A stretch of DNA of 64,000 nucleotides. It comes from Sipunculus nudus (lineage: Eukaryota; Annelida; Sipuncula; Golfingiida; Sipunculidae). Below the pieces are notes generated by a model, which did no database searches, was not told the DNA's origin, and saw only the letters and a program-made list of their open reading frames with translations. Shown here in pieces: positions 9,256 to 19,765 of this stretch; positions within the stretch are counted from its first letter, which is position 1, and every line of letters begins with the position of its first letter. The stretch covers positions 19,161,576 to 19,225,575 of the forward strand of contig CM049309.1 in NCBI GenBank assembly GCA_026874595.1, read 5' to 3'. The position numbers and the translations under genes are program-made.

Positions 9256-12200
9256 CAGCATCACAGAACACACAAGCCATATGTTGATGGGGCATGCACA
9301 GGACTTGTAGCCCCACTGTGCCGTAATACACTTGTACTGAAAGTAAGGGGCCGTACTGTTAATGGCCTGGTGGACACTGGTGCCTCAGTCTCATGCATTT
9401 CAATTGGACTATTAAGAAACCTAAAACTTTATGGACAGCTCAGTGCAGCAAGGATACCTGCTATTATTGGTGTAAGTGGCGTTATGCAATCAGCTTTAGG
9501 CTCAGTAAATCTTACTATGTCAATCGGTGGACTTCAAATATCTCAACAGTTCCATGTATTTGAGGAGCTACACTGCCAAATGATACTAGGCATGGACTTT
9601 CTTGAGGCAAACAAGGCTAAAATTGACCTGGCCACTGGTCATCTCTCTCTGCAGGATGGACTATCTGAACATGTTTTAGAGGACCCCGTTTTACCAGGCT
9701 CCATGGTAAGAACTGTATCTTTAGTCACTATACCTGCAAACTCAGAATGTGATCTACCAGTGAAGGTAAGAGGGCGGCCAGGACAAGAGGTACTACTGCA
9801 GCCCCTGTCACACTTACCCGAAAAACTTAACCTGATGGGAGCCAGATGCTTAGCCAAAATTAGGAGAGGAAAAACAGTTTATAAATTACTCAACCCTACA
9901 AATGAAGATGTACACATTAGACCAGGGCAGACAGTAGCAGTAGCACAACCTATTCCTGCTGATAATGTAATTACTCCTAAGCCGGTGTGTTGCAATATGG
10001 GGGCTATGCCAGGTCAAGAACTAGCAGATGGCAAGGTCAACTTGTCCCCAGTCAACAGGTCATGCGAGGACACTGAAGAGAGTCAGTGGATACAGGCTGC
10101 TGAAAGTTTGGGGTTTACGCTGTCAGACACAGACTTGTCAGAGCAAGAAAGAACTAAATTCAAGGCATTCCTTGGCAAAAACAGAGATTTGTTTGCAACA
10201 AATTTATCAGAACTGGGATGTACTGATCTTTACCATCATCGTATTGAAACAGGAGATGCCTTACCACAACGCCAGCGATTTTACAGAACAACCACTGCAC
10301 AAAAAGCTGAAATAGAGCGACAAGTGGAGGAGATGCTTCAAAACGACATCATAGAACCATCAATGTCTGACTGGTACAGCCCTGTTGTGCTAGTCAAAAA
10401 GGGGACCGGTTTTCGCTTTGCTGTGGACTATCGTCGACTAAATAAAGTCACCAAGCCGCAAATATTTCCGCTGCCTAGGCTGGATGATCTGTTGGATACT
10501 GTGGGTGAGTCTTCTGCAAAGTGCTTTACCTCATTAGATTTAGCCTCAGGATTTTGGCAAATCCCCTTGGACCCTGAAACTAAACACAAAAGTGCCTTCA
10601 TAACACACCATGGACTTTTTCAATTCAAGAAACTCGCGTTTGGCTTAATGAACGCCCCAATGTCATTCCAAATGGTATTAAACAAAGTGTTACAGGGACT
10701 AAATTGGAAACATGCCTTGGTCTACATAGATGACATTTTAGTGTTTAGTAAAACATTTGAAGAGCACCTGCAACACCTAAATGGAGTGTTTAGTCGTCTC
10801 AGAGGAGCTGGACTGAGGATGAACCCAAGCAAGTGTCACTTTGCAAGAAAAACCATCAAGTACCTGGGACATGTGATTACCCCTCAAGGCATAACAGTGG
10901 ACACTGACAAGACAAACCTGGTGCAAACCTTTCCAGTTCCAACAAACAAGCATGATGTTCGCAGCTTTCTCGGTATGTGCAATTACTATCGACGTTTTGT
11001 TAAAGGTTTCGCTGAAATCGCTGCCCCCCTCAACAAACTGCTGCAGAAAAATACCAAGTTCAAATGGACTGATACCTGTGAGCTAGCCTTTCAACAACTA
11101 AAACAGGCTTTAACGTCTAGACCTGTCCTAGCGTATCCCAATTTAAGTAAGCCCTTTCTCCTGTCAACTGACGCTTCAGGTGAAGCAATCGGATATATCC
11201 TGGGGCAAAAAGATGATAGTGGTTTGGAGCACCCCATAGCATATGGAGGTCGGTCATTGCACCCAGCTGAAAAACAATGGTCAATAACTGAAAGAGAAGG
11301 ACTAGCTATCATTGAAGGTGTCAAAGCATTCCATCCCTACTTGGCAAACCAGCATTTCACTGTGCTCACGGATCATGTGGCATTAAAATGGTTGAAGGAA
11401 ATAAAGCAATCCACAGGACGATTACTGAGATGGTCTCTGCAGCTGCAAGGTTACCAGTTTGATATAGAACATAAACCTGGACGTAAACACCAGAACGCGG
11501 ATGCTCTCTCGAGACGAAGAGACATGCAAGAAGAGATAGACAACAGTCCTGGAGAGATGCAAGTGTGTCAAACTGACATAGTCATAGAGCATGAGGAAAG
11601 ACCAGGATGTGAAATAGTGGAAGTAAACCTGTGTTTTGAAGATGACAGCAATAATCATAGTCAAGCACAAACAGTATTTAGTGTGGTGGAGCAGGTATCA
11701 GCTGACCTAGAAAAAAACGAGTTTGTCAAAGAAAGGCATGATGCTCTAGTTATGCAACAACGTGATTGTCCTGATCTAGGTCCCATCTGGCAATACCTGG
11801 TGAACATGCAGTTACCTGATAACCAACAAAAAGCAAACCGAGTGGTCGCCGAAAGCCAGCAATACACAGTTATAGACGGGATTCTTTATCATCTGTGGGA
11901 TCGCCGAGCTAAGAAACTCCCAAAAGACATTAGGATTAAGCAGCAGTTAGCCATCCCACAAGTCCTCAGGAAGGAATTATTGGAAGGACACCATGACAGT
12001 CTGGCAGGTGGGGCTCACCAGGGATTTGAGCGTACCTATGCTTCCCTGACCTCAAAATATTACTGGCCTGGAATGTATGCCGATACACAAAACTATGTCA
12101 AGACCTGTGAAGTCTGCCAGGCTGTGAAACAGCCAACGCACAAATATCCAGCACCACTCCACCCACTTCCTATTGCAAAACTGTTCCAGCGCTGGCATAT

Positions 12201-13566
12201 GGACATTTTGGGGCCTGTGAACCCAGATCACCAAGGTAACCGTTATATTCTCTTAATAGTGGACAGCTTCTCAAGATGGCCAGAAGCATTCCCACTAAAA
12301 GGTCAAACTGCAGCAGAAATAGCAGATGTTTTGTTTACCAACATCATAGCCCGCTATGGAGCCCCCACCACCCTAGTGTCAGACAGAGGCAGGAATTTTA
12401 TGTCGGGACTGATAAATGAATTATGTAAGCGATTGGAGATCAAACATCACTTTACAAGTGCATATCACCCACAGACAAACAGCACATGTGAGCGATTCAA
12501 CCGTACCCTTGCACAGGCACTGAAAGCCTATGTTGACAAAGAACAACGGAACTGGTCTGATATTCTACCTGGCATTCTCATGGCTTACAGAAAGACACCT
12601 GCTGTAAACTCAACACAGTTTTCACCTTTTGAAATATTATTTGGCAGAGAAATGCGCGCACCAGTGGACACTATGTTGGATATACCAGAAAGTTTGCCAA
12701 ATGCATTCAGTGATTATGTCACCAAATTACAGGAGAAACTGGACATAATTCACCAAACAGCTCAGGAAAACATACTGAAAGCACAGTCTCACTATGAGAA
12801 GTACTACAATAGAAGTGCACAGGAACCAGCATTTAAATTAGGAGATCGAGTCTGGATGTTTAACCCTGCCATCCCAAAAGGTAAATCCAGCAAGCTTCAC
12901 AAGTTCTGGCAAGGTCCATATTACATCAGTGACCTTGGACCCAACCATACCTACAAAATACACAGCTGTGAAAGCCATCAGGCTCTGAAATCATTAGTGC
13001 ATGCAAATCGTTTAAAACCATACAATGATCCTGAAGGGCGTCGGAGTCACTTGCAACCAGAGCCTGCTGTTCGCAAACCAGATAACCATAGTGCGCAGTC
13101 AGACACGGACCAGAACCAAAGTGATCATAGTGAACAAAATTCAAGCCCTGAAGAGGTGTCAACCCATAGTGAGCAGTGTGACAATGATAATGGTGATACC
13201 ATAGAACATAACAAAAGAGATAATGGTGATACCGTGGAACATAACCAAGGTGATAATGGTGATACCGTGGAACATAACCAAGGTGATAATGCACCAGAAC
13301 ATAAACAAAGTGATAATGGTGACACAGAGGGACATACCCAAAGTGATAATGATGATAGTGATACTGTGGAGTGGGCTGAGGTTGAAAAACTGCTTTCATC
13401 AAGCAGGTACAAAGGTCGTCTGCTGTTTAAGGTCAAGTGGGCAGACCAGAGCCAGACCACATGGGAGCCAGCAGAGAACCTACCCCAGTTCATGGTGAGG
13501 GAATACCAGATCCACAGGACTCAAGCAGGCAAAGCCAGAAAAAGGCGTAAAAACAGACGGCAGTGA
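9250..13566 (+). CDS. pol: Pol polyprotein: protease, RT, RNase H, integrase, chromodomain
   Basis: Residues here are counted from the GTG codon at 9370; the frame is open from 9250 with no ATG before the protease, as expected for readthrough from gag. Protease has LVDTGAS with catalytic Asp2. Reverse transcriptase has FTSLDLASGF (Asp390) and VYIDDILV (Asp454/Asp455). RNase H has STDASG (Asp601), TEREGLA (Glu641/643), LTDH (Asp668) and NADALSRR (Asp711). Integrase has an HHCC zinc site (His875, His883, Cys913, Cys916) and a D,D35E triad of Asp945, Asp1005 and Glu1041. A GPY/F-type module (FWQGPYYI, ~1179-1186) follows. An acidic repeat linker (~1273-1331) precedes a chromodomain (~1334-1374: VEKLL...FKVKW...TTWEPAENL) and a basic tail. 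All catalytic residues are present and there is no frameshift. Confidence 0.97.
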   Translation, partial: QLQHHRTHKPYVDGACTGLVAPLCRNTLVLKVRGRTVNGLVDTGASVSCISIGLLRNLKLYGQLSAARIPAIIGVSGVMQSALGSVNLTMSIGGLQISQQFHVFEELHCQMILGMDFLEANKAKIDLATGHLSLQDGLSEHVLEDPVLPGSMVRTVSLVTIPANSECDLPVKVRGRPGQEVLLQPLSHLPEKLNLMGARCLAKIRRGKTVYKLLNPTNEDVHIRPGQTVAVAQPIPADNVITPKPVCCNMGAMPGQELADGKVNLSPVNRSCEDTEESQWIQAAESLGFTLSDTDLSEQERTKFKAFLGKNRDLFATNLSELGCTDLYHHRIETGDALPQRQRFYRTTTAQKAEIERQVEEMLQNDIIEPSMSDWYSPVVLVKKGTGFRFAVDYRRLNKVTKPQIFPLPRLDDLLDTVGESSAKCFTSLDLASGFWQIPLDPETKHKSAFITHHGLFQFKKLAFGLMNAPMSFQMVLNKVLQGLNWKHALVYIDDILVFSKTFEEHLQHLNGVFSRLRGAGLRMNPSKCHFARKTIKYLGHVITPQGITVDTDKTNLVQTFPVPTNKHDVRSFLGMCNYYRRFVKGFAEIAAPLNKLLQKNTKFKWTDTCELAFQQLKQALTSRPVLAYPNLSKPFLLSTDASGEAIGYILGQKDDSGLEHPIAYGGRSLHPAEKQWSITEREGLAIIEGVKAFHPYLANQHFTVLTDHVALKWLKEIKQSTGRLLRWSLQLQGYQFDIEHKPGRKHQNADALSRRRDMQEEIDNSPGEMQVCQTDIVIEHEERPGCEIVEVNLCFEDDSNNHSQAQTVFSVVEQVSADLEKNEFVKERHDALVMQQRDCPDLGPIWQYLVNMQLPDNQQKANRVVAESQQYTVIDGILYHLWDRRAKKLPKDIRIKQQLAIPQVLRKELLEGHHDSLAGGAHQGFERTYASLTSKYYWPGMYADTQNYVKTCEVCQAVKQPTHKYPAPLHPLPIAKLFQRWHMDILGPVNPDHQGNRYILLIVDSFSRWPEAFPLKGQTAAEIADVLFTNIIARYGAPTTLVSDRGRNFMSGLINELCKRLEIKHHFTSAYHPQTNSTCERFNRTLAQALKAYVDKEQRNWSDILPGILMAYRKTPAVNSTQFSPFEILFGREMRAPVDTMLDIPESLPNAFSDYVTKLQEKLDIIHQTAQENILKAQSHYEKYYNRSAQEPAFKLGDRVWMFNPAIPKGKSSKLHKFWQGPYYISDLGPNHTYKIHSCESHQALKSLVHANRLKPYNDPEGRRSHLQPEPAVRKPDNHSAQSDTDQNQSDHSEQNSSPEEVSTHSEQCDNDNGDTIEHNKRDNGDTVEHNQGDNGDTVEHNQGDNAPEHKQSDNGDTEGHTQSDNDDSDTVEWAEVEKLLSSSRYKGRLLFKVKWADQSQTTWEPAENLPQFMVREYQIHRTQAGKARKRRKNRRQ
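13186..13362 (+). repeat. In-frame 33/36-bp repeats coding an acidic linker
   Basis: Repeated GATAATGGTGATACCGTGGA and ACATAACCAAGG blocks encode variants of DNGDTVEHNQG between the integrase GPY/F module and the chromodomain. Two units at about 13219-13284 are nearly identical and the flanking ones have drifted, as in a protein-coding minisatellite. The minus-strand frames over 12926-13493 are shadows of this repeat. Confidence 0.85.
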
Positions 13567-13990
13567 CCGTGAACATTCTATAAATTTTCAATATATATGT
13601 GTACTACTGATTGCTTAGTAATATGGTCTTAATGAAACAACCAAAGTCAATGAACCCCTGTCAGTGAATATTCTATCTATTTGCTTAACAGATTTTTGAT
13701 TATACTCTTTGCTGGGACTTATTGAGTGCTTACAAATGGATTAATGTGTATACATGTGTCAATGGACTACTCTGGATGATTAAGGTTTCTGCTGCATGGT
13801 AAGATGTTTAATGTTAAGACTGATTTAATATGTGGGTTAGCAATCCTTGCATCTTATATCTTTTTTTTTTATTATTCTATTATGTTATCATAAATGTTCT
13901 GCTATATACTTAAGTAATCTCTTGTTAGCTACCGTATATTTATTACTTTAATTTAATTTGGGGTCCAAATTTGGAGGGGCAGTAGGAAAT
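13567..13990 (+). other. Element 3' untranslated region and polypurine tract
   Basis: There is no further open frame, so no env. The purine-rich GGAGGGGCAGTAGGAAAT (13973-13990) directly precedes the 3' LTR and is the likely plus-strand primer. Confidence 0.75.
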
Positions 13991-14562
13991 TGTAGCAAGC
14001 TCAACTTAACTGTTAGGCTATAGTTCTTTGTTCTGGGCCCTGTGTTTCCAGGATGAATTCAAGAGCTTAGATCACAGGGAAGGGAATGTCATATACACAC
14101 CAAATTTTACACATACAACCTATCCTATATATATTTAAAGTATCTACTGTCTTTTCATATCTAGATTTTATTATTTCTCAGTATTTTAAATGATTATGCT
14201 TTTTCCAGGAATAATATTTGGATTATTTGTAATATCTCATTAGTCCTTGAATGTTCAGCTTTTAAATTTGAGATACATAAGCATAAACCAGATTACATTA
14301 AGTATTGTAAGTTTTATGAGTTTTCATCAAGTAGTTCAGATGATATATATAATTATTTGTTTTTAGAAACACAGCTTTAGGTTATTAGGTTAGCCGTGTG
14401 GCCCTCAGCAGGGGGTGCTTCGTTCAGGTCCGCACAGGACTTATTTAATGACCCGTCCTGCTGGGCAGAGGGGGTCCAGCTATCTGTATCTGACAAGTCA
14501 ACATTAAATGTGATCAACAGCCAGCCTGTCTTCTTTGTGTATAGCATACAGCCCGTGCTACA
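13991..14562 (+). repeat. 3' LTR
   Basis: The 572 bp match the 5' LTR base for base as far as I can read. The LTR is followed by CAAGGAACG, which continues the split host repeat. The minus-strand frame at 14377-14703 runs out of this LTR and is not a gene. Confidence 0.97.
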
Positions 14563-14802
14563 CAAGGAACGAGTAGTTAAATTTGGGGGGTGATCTGGAA
14601 CACCATCTGGATTCAGGAATTTGTTAAGAAAATGCTGCGTTTCTGACAATGCCATATGGGGGTAATCATCTGCTTTGTTAAGTTTGTTGCCATTAGATGG
14701 CACTCAGAGTCAGCATTCTATTACCTTCAAAGACTTTCTTGCTCTGATTATTAAACATTTCTGACAAAGCCATATGGCGGTAATGAGCTGCCTTGGTGGA
14801 GG

Positions 14803-16797
14803 TTTGTGCTCTACGAGTGCTTTTCTTGTTTGTTATTTTGCCTATGAGGCACTGGTAGGCACTGATGCAAGGATGTTAAGATCTCAGAACTGTCCTGGGA
14901 GTCTGTTTAAACGTTTAAAATTTCAGTATTTCATTTGTATTACCTAAACAGTCACTTTGGAACCACTCAACATGTAAATATTCTGAAAGCTAAAAATATT
15001 CTATACAATATGGTATTTAAAATCTTGGGGATTTCCTAGAACTGGTTGAAATTTAAAAACAATGTTACTAGTTTTATTTATATTTTTCATCTTTAAACTA
15101 TTTCTTAGCCAATTACAGCCTCAAAACATCCCATTTTACTGTACAGAATTGTAAAACTTCTATTCTAAAATGCATTTTTATACATCTGCTTATCTTGAAT
15201 GAGGGACCCAGCTTATAAATGCCAAAATTTAAAAAATAAATTCACTTGTGTACATTTAAAACTAAATTAACCTATGAAATCAAAATTTTGATAATTATAA
15301 CCGCAAATAATATAAAATTCAGGGGGAGGGTGCCTATATGTCAAACTGATGCAACAAGATATCAAGTAGCTGCCACAGCTTTGCCAGAAAAAGTTTTAAT
15401 CAAATATCTGAAATTCATGAAAATATTTTAAAATCTAGATAAAATCAACTAGTATAAAAATCCAAAACTTTCTTACTCCCAGAATGTAGAGCATCATATA
15501 TAAACATATATTCTGCTTTTAGAATATGTACAAATCAAGGGGTCCCAGACGAATGGTCTTTAGAATATTATGAAAAAACTTGAACAAAGCGTACGCCTGC
15601 TTTTCAGACAGTTCTGAGGCATTAATTCAGAAGCCTTAATTAACCACTATGCCGTGTCCCCTTTAACACTGGTTTATTCACCCAGTTGCTGTTCATGCTT
15701 TAACTAGTATGTCTTCTTCACTAATTACCTGTATTTGAGTCTATCTGAGCTTCCAGCCCTGACAGTGATGGTACTGCTGTAAATAGATGAGCTGTTGATT
15801 GGCTCTCATACACTTGCTCCATCTGTTGTTCAAGGGGGAAACAAAAGCAAGATTTTTTTTTTCTCTCCAAGGCCGTATTGTACGTTCCTTTTTCAAGGTC
15901 TCTTACTGCTACAAATAATGCAGCGGAGCCAACAGTGCCAATGAATTACAATTTATATGTGTTGTTTTTAAAATACAACTATGTTTTGGTGTAAATATAA
16001 AATACAGTACTGTGTTTACTGTAACTGGGTTATTTATTTGTTTATGGAAATATAACTCCTAATCTTAAGAAAAACATCTATTATCTGAACCCTTGAGTAC
16101 TAATTATTTAAATATATGAGCAAATAACATAATTTAAATTTAATCAAGTATTTTTCTCTGATGTTGAACAAATATGACCAAATAAATATCAGAGGACAAA
16201 ATTTTGGTAACTTTTTTAGACTGACTGACTCTTTTTGCATAATTCCTGATAACTTTATCTCAATAAAAATTTTAACCAGTTTTTTAAATAAGTTTATGCA
16301 TTTTCTGTATATAAAGTAGTTTTGTACAGAGCGATACAATTAATTCATATGCATGTATGTATTAAAATAGCTATTATATGCAGTCTTCCCAATGCAATTT
16401 ATTTTTTTATTATAACAGATTTACATTCTTGTGACATATAATAGATATTTTTAGCACATATGAACCATGCAGAACATTTTTTAGATGGCAATAGAAAATC
16501 TTTGAAGCATTATAAAATATCTATGTATGTAATCGGATATACCATCAGGGGTGCTATGTTATCCTCCGATGTTTGTATCTGTCACACCAGTGTAACAACA
16601 GTGTTATTATTACAGACATGACAGTGCCAGTGTCTTTGCCTTGGGATAAGAGGTAGTATTTCGAAAAGCCCAAGAGAAAACCAGACGTCATCAGTTACAC
16701 CATCTCTGTATATTGCTATGTCAAGTATATGCTCAGAATTTGGTCTATTTTGCAGCAGTCAATGTTATTTCTGTTTATCTGTGTGTGTTACCGATAG
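14803..16797. other. Unassigned AT-rich DNA
   Basis: No gene or repeat family recognised. The sequence becomes very AT-rich around 15930-16400. Confidence 0.4.

Positions 16798-16842
<45 letters not shown>
16798..16842. repeat. (ATT)n microsatellite
   Basis: About 14-15 uninterrupted ATT units lie just upstream of the 280-bp array element. Confidence 0.95.
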
Positions 16843-17000
16843 CATGTATTTATATAGCACAAAATTCACACAGAGAGCATGCTCTAATGTGCTTTACATA
16901 AAAAGAGGTAAGTATAATATTAAAATGACACAGCATGAATTTATAGATGAATAGATAATGATAGCAAAAACACTAGAATCTATTATCAACTAGAATACGG

Positions 17001-18572
17001 GTAGTCGACAAGCGACTACTTGTATCCGCCTAAATCAGAGTGGAACGGGTGAAGTGTTGCATATTAGCATGGATATTTTAACCCATGGCAGACAAACAGA
17101 TGGGAGCTGTGCAAACATGGCTGCAGGTGGCGCCACCAGTTTTGCGTATGATAAAGAGCTATGTGAGATTTATACACATGCAAAATTTTGGCCCAATCGG
17201 TCAAACGGTTCCCTAGATATGAGCTTGGATGTCGCAGCGTAAACTTGATTGTAGGTGGCGCCACCTGTCATAAAATCAGAAAAGCTATCCAGGATGTATA
17301 AGCATGCCAAATTTCAGGTGAATTAGTCAAACCACTGCAGAAATATGAGTGATTTTAACCCAAGGCAGAAGAACAGATGGACACTGTGCAAACATGGTTG
17401 CAGGTGGTGCCACCATTTTCGGTGTATGTTATAAAGCTCTCCAAGGGCTACATTTGTGCAAAAAAATTTTCCTGATCGGTCAAACGGTTCCTGAGATATG
17501 AGCTTGGATGTCTGCAGCGTAAACGTGAATGTAGGTGGCGCCACCTGTCATAAAATCAGAAAAGCTATCCAGGATGTATACGCATGCTAAATTTCAGGTG
17601 AATTAGTCAAGTCACTGCAGAGATATGAGTGATTTTAACCCAAGGCAGACAAACAGATGGACACTGTGCAAACATGGTTGCAGGTAGCGCCACCATTTTT
17701 GGTGTATGTTATAAAGCTCTCCAAGGGCTACATTTGTGCAAAAGAATTTTCCTGATCGGTCAAACGGTTCCTGAGATATGACTTTTGATGTCTGCAGCGT
17801 AAACGTGAATGTAGGTGGCGCCACCTGTCATAAAATCAGAAAAGCTATCCAGGATGTATACGCATGCCCAATTTCAGGTGAATTAGTCAAGTCACTGCAG
17901 AGATATGAGTGATTTTAACCCAAGGCAGACGAACAGATGGACACTGTGCAAACATGGTTGCAGGTGGCGCCACCATTTTTGGTGTATGTTATAAAGCTGT
18001 CCAAGGGCTACATTTGTGCAAAAGAATTTTCCTGATCGGTCAAACGGTTCCCGAGATATGAGCTTGGATGTCTGCAGCGTAAACGTGAATGTAGGTGGCG
18101 CCACCTGTCATAAAATCAGAAAAGCTATCCAGGATGTTTACGCATGCCCAATTTCAGGTGAATTAGTCAAGTCACTGCAGAGATATGAGTGATTTTAACC
18201 CAAGGCAGACGAACAGATGGACACTGTGCAAACATGGTTGCAGGTGGCGCCACCATTTTTGGTGTATGTAATAAAGCTCTCCGAGGGCTACATTTGTGCA
18301 AAAAAATTTTCCTGATCGGTCAAACGGTTCCCGAGATATGTGGGTTTATGTGTGGAAACAGACGCACAAACGGACGCAGAGCGCAAAGGAAAGGTCAGAG
18401 GTCAAAACAAAATCGGGGCGCAGCAGTTCACATGTGACCCGAACATAATCCCGGGTTTCGGAAAATTCCGCCCAGCGGTTACGGAGGAGTTCTCCGGACA
18501 CCTACGCGGCGGCGGCGGCGGCGACCAGCTGAAAACATAGTCTCCGCAAAACTCTGTTTTGGCGGATACAAT
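17001..18572. mobile_element. Hairpin/TIR element with 280-bp tandem core (H2, copy 1)
   Basis: The left end has a perfect 7-bp hairpin, GTAGTCG-ACAAG-CGACTAC (17001-17019), followed by TTGTATCCGCC (17020-17030). The inverse GGCGGATACAA lies at 18561-18571, and similarity extends imperfectly inward (CAGAGT, then a decayed block). Between the ends is a 280-bp tandem array, and a unique right arm (18340-18560) contains (CGG)6 and CACATGTGACC. The same head and right-arm start recur around 35268-37130. It is non-coding; frames on both strands are open only by repetition. It could be a Helentron-like or a TIR element. Confidence 0.65.
17100..18345. repeat. 280-bp satellite, dimer of ~140-bp monomers
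   Basis: GTAGGTGGCGCCACCTGTC starts at 17251, 17531, 17811 and 18091, exactly 280 bp apart. Each 280-bp unit contains a second, diverged half starting GCAGGTGGCGCCACC. Both halves then run through AAAGCT, a CAAATTT/AAATTTT block, GGTCAAAC or AGTCAAAC and GAGATATGAG, so the unit is a dimer of ~140-bp monomers. The GGTGGCGCCACC palindrome occurs once per monomer. Confidence 0.85.
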
Positions 18573-19279
18573 AATGATAATAAAACTTAAATATGGTACA
18601 CCTTATGTGAGTTTTCCTGCTGGATGTAAAATATTTTTATTTGTAGCATAATGTTCTTAGAAACTGACCAGCCAGTGAAAAATACAAGGTATGATCTAGT
18701 TCAGTCATAGGCACATATAAACAGGTATGTTTATAAAACCTTTTTAAAGGCAGTCAGACTTTCAACTTTTCAGATGGAATCTGGTAAGGAATTCCACTCA
18801 TATGGTGAGGCATACTGCCACCCAAAATCCTGAAGGTCCCGCCACCCCAAAACCTGAATCTGGTTTTATAAGATTATTGCTGGATGAGAGTAGGGACCTG
18901 GTAGGTTTTTTTGTTGTAATATATTTGCAATGTAACCTGGAGCATTTCAATAGAGATAATGTTGCATTCCTCCCCCCCCCCCCCTCCCTGCCAATCAAGC
19001 TCATGGCAGTATACAAATGCTAACTACATGTTTAGATTTATAAAATGTTTCAATTTATTTGTTTTAGATACAGAATTCGATTATTTTGATGCATATGGTA
19101 CTTGCATGAAGGTAAAGTTTATATTATATTTTGCAGCATTCTGTACCTATCATTTGTTTCTATAATATAAATTTTGTATTATAAACTTTTACATGAATTA
19201 TGTAAATATTTTATCAGGTTAATTTTATGATATGTTCCCTAGTTATTCTGCCTAAATAAATATAATTCTAAAATGTTTA
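18573..19279. other. Unassigned DNA with a poly-C tract
   Basis: No gene recognised. A 13-base C run lies at 18972-18984. Confidence 0.4.
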
Positions 19280-19732
19280 AACAAGGGACCCATGGGTCAC
19301 AGTGCTCAGCTGAATTTTGTAAAATTTAAGGAATTGCAAAATATGCTGAGTTTATATATTATATACAATACAGACTATATTACATACCTGCTATATGTAA
19401 TACAGACCTTTTCCCTGGCAAGTACCTATGAAACATATAGAGGAATTGTTATGCCAAATTTGAATAATACAACATCAGTGGTTTTAATATCAGGTAGTCT
19501 TGAAGTGTAAATATGGGATTTTAATGGAAAAGGTAGGTTTTTCCTTGATTTCTTGAAGGAACCAAGTTGCAGTGACCCAATTTTGTGTTTGGTAGAACTT
19601 AGGAACATCTAACTGTAAGTAGAATTTCAGATTTGTAGGTTCAACAGTTTCAAAAAGTGGCCTGTTAACAGACGTCCGGCAGGACAGCTGGCCAGATGGA
19701 CAACAGAAAAAGGACCAGGGACTGAGGACGGG

Positions 19733-19765
<33 letters not shown>

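Larger units (their letters stand above)
7760..14562 (+). mobile_element. Complete Ty3/gypsy LTR retrotransposon with chromodomain
   Basis: The 6.8-kb element contains 5' LTR, PBS, gag, in-frame stop, pol (PR-RT-RH-IN-chromodomain), PPT and 3' LTR. The protein order with integrase after RNase H is that of Ty3/gypsy (Metaviridae), and the C-terminal chromodomain is characteristic of chromoviruses. There is no envelope-like frame between pol and the 3' LTR. The flanks give either a 5-bp duplication ACAAG (7755-7759 and 14562-14566, if the LTR ends ...CTAC) or a 4-bp CAAG (if it ends ...CTACA). Identical LTRs and open frames point to a recent insertion that may still be competent. Confidence 0.97.
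7635..14802. mobile_element. Older ~360-bp repeat with short TIRs, split by the LTR element
   Basis: The left end CCTCCGCCAAGG (7635-7646) and right end CCTTGGTGGAGG (14791-14802) are inverted copies with one mismatch. The two arms, 7635-7759 and 14567-14802, join into one ~360-bp repeat if the LTR retrotransposon and one target duplication are removed. The sequence (GGTTATGTTTTTGCCGGC..., GATTTTGATGAAATTTTC..., GTGATCTGGA...) is of a type I recall as widespread in animal genomes. A small internal duplication around CCATATGG[GC]GGTAAT (14651 and 14770) lies in the right arm. The copy is non-coding. Confidence 0.7.

Noticed and set aside
12926-13493. Minus-strand frames of 158 and 122 codons
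   Set aside because: Shadows of the pol acidic-repeat region; their repeats mirror DNGDTVEHNQG in antisense.
9370-13566. Pol starting at a GTG codon at 9370
   Set aside because: The frame is open from 9250 and the protease motif LVDTGAS begins upstream of 9370. A GTG start inside the motif is not plausible for a eukaryotic retroelement.
13567-13990. Envelope gene making the element an errantivirus-like retrovirus
   Set aside because: No open frame of useful length lies between pol and the PPT.
17064-18104. Series of similar minus-strand frames of ~70 codons
   Set aside because: They repeat with the 280-bp satellite unit; the recurrence is explained by tandem repetition, and stops fall in every unit.
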